Positions 15,513 through 17,345 of a DNA stretch of 17,345 nucleotides are shown here, in pieces. Below the pieces are notes generated by a model, which had not been told where the DNA came from, did no database searches, and saw nothing but the letters and a program-made list of their open reading frames with translations. The stretch lies in NCBI GenBank assembly GCA_002327865.1, contig DCUQ01000026.1:56484-73828 (forward strand), read 5' to 3'. The translations under genes were made by a program, and so were the position numbers. This DNA is from Syntrophaceae bacterium UBA2210 (GTDB taxonomy: Bacteria > Desulfobacterota > Syntrophia > Syntrophales > UBA2210). Each line of letters opens with the position of its first letter. The first letter of the stretch is position 1.

Positions 15513-15540
15513 ATTATTGTATGCCCAAGCGTGTTGTCAA
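15513..15540 (-). promoter_or_regulatory. Candidate sigma70 promoter for the hemolysin III gene
   Basis: Minus strand TTGACA (15535-15540), 16-bp spacer, AATAAT (15513-15518). The start near 15506 would give a leader of about 120 nt before ATG 15385. An exact -35 and 5/6 -10 make it the best candidate in the divergent region. Confidence 0.55.
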
Positions 15541-15727
15541 TTGCAAATTATGATAGGGTCATACTCTGCTTTGACAATCCGATATACGATAAAATGCTTT
15601 TTATGTAGAAAAGCTTTACGGATCCGGGGGAATTTCTAGAAAAAAACATTTGCATTGCGGTTGTATTGTTGTAGAAGTACCAGGATGTTCCAGAAAACAC
15701 CGTTCGAACATGAAAGGAAACACAAAA
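15541..15727. other. Non-coding part of divergent region before the PPIase gene
   Basis: Contains TTGACA at 15571-15576 on the plus strand, but the nearest -10-like TAAAAT is only 13 bp away, so no confident promoter can be given for the isomerase gene. A+T-rich, with no hairpin or repeat that I trust. The isomerase frame stays open back to ATG 15650, but those extra codons precede the signal sequence and are probably untranslated. Confidence 0.4.
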
Positions 15728-16735
15728 ATGCGTATAATTCCGGGTAGATGGTTCTATATAACAATTGTAATCATGATATTGATCACCATACAAGGATGTA
15801 AAAATGAAAAGGTGCAATATCCGGAAGGTACAATAGCAGCAGTCAATGGAGAAGTCATCACTCAGGACAATCTTGACACGGAAATGGCCATGGCGCGCCA
15901 GCAATTCGCAGGCATGGATCAGTTGGACGAGGAGCAACTGACTAAAATCAGGGAGGATATCCTGGATAATCTTATATCCCGCAGGGTGCTTTATCAAGAG
16001 AGCAAGAAGAAAGGAATAGCGATAGACTATTCACCCGTCGAAGAGCGACTTTCTGAAATTAAAAAACAATTTCCAATGGAAAACGGGTTCGAGAATATGC
16101 TGGATAAGATAAAGCTTACCGAAGATGCCCTGAAGACCCAACTACTGGAAGGGATGACAATCCAGAAACTGATAGAACAGGAAGTTATAAACAATCTGAA
16201 AATATCGGATGAGGATACGAAGGCTTATTACAATGAACATACCGACCTCTTCAAACAACCGGAAAAAATGAAGGCAAGCCACATCCTTGTAAAAGCTCAA
16301 TCTGAGGATGGCGAATCCGTTAGAGCCGAAGCTCTCAAGAAGATCAAAGGGATACAACAAGAGTTGAAAGAGGGTGGAGACTTTGCCGAACTCGCCAAAA
16401 AATATTCGGATTGCCCCAGCGGTGCCAATGGTGGTGATCTGGGTTACTTCGGACCGGGTCAGACGGTACCGCCCTTCGAAGAAGCGGCATTTGCCCTCAA
16501 GCAGGGAGAGATAAGTGACATCGTTGAAACTTCATATGGCTACCATCTGATAAAGGCCGGTGACAGGCAACCCGAGGTCATAACAAAATTCGAGGATATC
16601 AAGGAAAAGCTTGCGCAGTACCTTAAACAGACAAAGATCGAAGAGGAAGTGCAAAAATATATCGAAGAGCTGAAGGCAAAAGCAAAAATAGAAAAATTTC
16701 TTTCCGAAGCAAAAAAACAGGATGTGACCGAATGA
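15728..16735 (+). CDS. Parvulin-type peptidyl-prolyl isomerase lipoprotein
   Basis: SurA/PrsA-like chaperone that isomerises X-Pro bonds in exported proteins. 335 residues from ATG 15728, which has AGGA 8 nt upstream. Residues 1-23 are a signal sequence with a basic start (MRIIPGR) and hydrophobic core, ending IQGC. Cys24 is a plausible lipobox cysteine, so the mature protein is probably membrane-anchored and faces the periplasm. A SurA N-terminal-like helical domain follows (about 35-175, AAVNGEVITQDNLD onward). One rotamase (parvulin) domain covers about 181-278 (KMKASHILVK, YSDCPSGANGGDLGYFGPG, FALKQGEISDIVET, GYHLIKAGDR). A lysine- and glutamate-rich coiled tail ends the protein. A single parvulin domain and lipid anchor make it closer to PrsA than to classic SurA. 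It is a single-gene unit with its own terminator. Confidence 0.93.
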   Translation: MRIIPGRWFYITIVIMILITIQGCKNEKVQYPEGTIAAVNGEVITQDNLDTEMAMARQQFAGMDQLDEEQLTKIREDILDNLISRRVLYQESKKKGIAIDYSPVEERLSEIKKQFPMENGFENMLDKIKLTEDALKTQLLEGMTIQKLIEQEVINNLKISDEDTKAYYNEHTDLFKQPEKMKASHILVKAQSEDGESVRAEALKKIKGIQQELKEGGDFAELAKKYSDCPSGANGGDLGYFGPGQTVPPFEEAAFALKQGEISDIVETSYGYHLIKAGDRQPEVITKFEDIKEKLAQYLKQTKIEEEVQKYIEELKAKAKIEKFLSEAKKQDVTE

Positions 16736-16738
16736 AGT

Positions 16739-16779
16739 AAGAAGGGGGAAACAGCACATAAAAGCTGTCCCTTCTTTTT
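16739..16779 (+). terminator. Intrinsic terminator after the PPIase gene
   Basis: AAGAAGGG (16739-16746) pairs with CCCTTCTT, and ACAGC (16751-16755) with GCTGT (16764-16768), leaving a GGAA bulge and an 8-nt loop. A T-run (16775-16779) follows. It starts just after the stop codon and fits a Rho-independent terminator. Confidence 0.85.
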
Positions 16780-16975
16780 CATCTTATAGTTACAGCCAAC
16801 CTGCCGGTAAATGCATCGCGAGACAAGTGCTCATGCCAGGTTTCTGAACACACAATAGAAACAGGCAGTGAAACGACAATGGTAATTATAAGCGGTTTTC
16901 TTGAATTGGATATAGTAACGGAGAACGGCTATATGACCGGTCTATTATTACTCCGGCAACGATATATGTCAAAGC
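16780..16975. other. Non-coding stretch, nothing recognised
   Basis: Between the terminator and the repeat cluster I see no frame with a ribosome site, no promoter pair and no strong hairpin. It may be decayed sequence. Confidence 0.5.
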
Positions 16976-17051
16976 CGTCATTCCGCCCGTTACCCCGGTG
17001 AAATCAGGAACGACTCCGTAATACCGTCCCGGATCGGAGTCCGGGATGACG
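16976..17051. repeat. Palindromic repeat element A (REP/MITE-like)
   Basis: About 76 bp bounded by near-perfect inverted ends, CGTCATTCCG (16976-16985) and CCGGGATGACG (17041-17051). It contains an inner inverted repeat CCCGGA-TCGGAG-TCCGGG (17028-17045). Dispersed elements with CGTCATTCC.../...GGATGACG ends are common in many proteobacterial genomes. Copy number here cannot be judged from one window. Confidence 0.7.
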
Positions 17052-17080
17052 ACCAAGCCGGTATCCAGGGTTTTTTATCA

Positions 17081-17129
17081 TCATTCCGGTGAAAACCGGA
17101 ATCCAGCCCCGACTTTCGCCGGGGTGACG
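17081..17129. repeat. Palindromic repeat element B
   Basis: Starts TCATTCCGG and ends CCGGGGTGA(CG), the same end type as element A. It holds a perfect hairpin ATTCCGGT-GAAA-ACCGGAAT (17083-17102) with a GAAA tetraloop, followed by CCCCG...CGGGG (about 17107-17124). The phrase ATTCCGGTGAAAACCGGAAT followed by CCAG is typical of widespread intergenic repeats. Confidence 0.7.
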
Positions 17130-17146
17130 GATCTGGATGCCCCCAT

Positions 17147-17215
17147 ATCAAGTACGGGGCATGCCCCGTATCGGGTACGGGGTAAACCCCGTTTCAAGCA
17201 CGGGGCAGGCTTATC
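17147..17215. repeat. Three 23-bp tandem units, each palindromic in part
   Basis: Units at 17147-17169, 17170-17192 and 17193-17215 share the pattern (A/T)TC(A/G)(A/G)G(T/C)ACGGGG followed by the reverse complement arm. Unit 1 with the next base holds the perfect 18-bp palindrome TACGGGGCATGCCCCGTA (17153-17170). Unit 2 has ACGGGGT-AA-ACCCCGT. Unit 3 is degenerate (CACGGGGCAGGCTTATC). The whole cluster ends GGCATGAC at 17223-17230, mirroring the CGTCATTCC at 16976, so A, B and these units may be one composite element. Confidence 0.7.
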
Positions 17216-17230
17216 GGGGTCCGGCATGAC

Positions 17231-17345
17231 ATTTGATATGTTTAATTGACGTAGTAATAAGGATCATGATTGAATGCGCATCCTTGGTATGGCAAAAACA
17301 CTTTAATTTTTCAGAACAACTGACCTTACCCCATTACATGGGCCA
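17231..17345. other. Window edge, no supported gene
   Basis: An ATG at 17266 opens a frame that runs 26 codons to the end of the window without a stop. AAGGA lies only 2 nt before it and the peptide resembles nothing I know. It may be the start of a gene, but the evidence is too thin to call one. Confidence 0.3.

Noticed and set aside
17147..17215. CRISPR array
   Set aside because: The 23-bp units are directly adjacent with no spacers and are palindromic throughout; tandem repeats, not CRISPR.
17266..17345. Start of a plus-strand gene running off the window
   Set aside because: Only 26 codons visible, poorly spaced ribosome site, no recognisable family.

Overview
The window reads like the chromosome of a strictly or facultatively anaerobic bacterium of the former Deltaproteobacteria (Desulfobacterota, perhaps Syntrophales-like). 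This is inferred from gene content: an oxygen-sensitive class III ribonucleotide reductase, an archaeal-type phosphoglycerate mutase, an ADP-forming acyl-CoA synthetase, and an acyl-CoA dehydrogenase carrying a rubredoxin-like tail. No database search was possible. There is no sign of prophage, integron or CRISPR, and I saw no tRNA or rRNA.

Left part (1-3718, all minus strand). The window opens inside ilvB (acetolactate synthase large subunit). Upstream of it lies a compact regulatory region: a near-consensus sigma70 promoter covered by an 8-bp inverted repeat, a 32-codon leader peptide with a dense Ile/Val/Leu run, and a strong intrinsic terminator. A mutually exclusive antiterminator can form between the leader's last codons and the terminator's 5' arm. 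This is a textbook architecture for ribosome-mediated attenuation and is the most interesting item here. Behind it is nrdD, with no nrdG activase in view.

Middle part (3719-8324). A small multi-pass membrane protein and radC lie on the plus strand. Convergent to them is a minus-strand pair, a 2,3-BPG-independent phosphoglycerate mutase (apgM type) followed closely by an NMN adenylyltransferase-like nucleotidyltransferase. A PHP-family phosphoesterase diverges from that pair. The pair's promoter has a 12-bp palindrome in its -35/-10 spacer. A 52-codon single-span membrane protein sits in what would otherwise look like empty DNA.

Right-middle part (8523-12032, minus strand). A probable operon encodes an acyl-CoA dehydrogenase with a C-terminal rubredoxin-like domain, then the alpha and beta subunits of an ADP-forming acyl-CoA synthetase. 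Together they could oxidise an acyl-CoA and recover ATP from the thioester, or run in reverse. The dehydrogenase frame is broken by what looks like one missing base near 11405.

Right part (12033-17345). A 416-bp gap carries a possible plus-strand small RNA. It is followed by tex (RNA-binding S1 protein) and a hemolysin III family membrane protein on the minus strand, then a parvulin-type peptidyl-prolyl isomerase lipoprotein on the plus strand with a good terminator. The last 600 bases are non-coding and contain a mosaic of palindromic, MITE/REP-like repeats, including three 23-bp tandem units.
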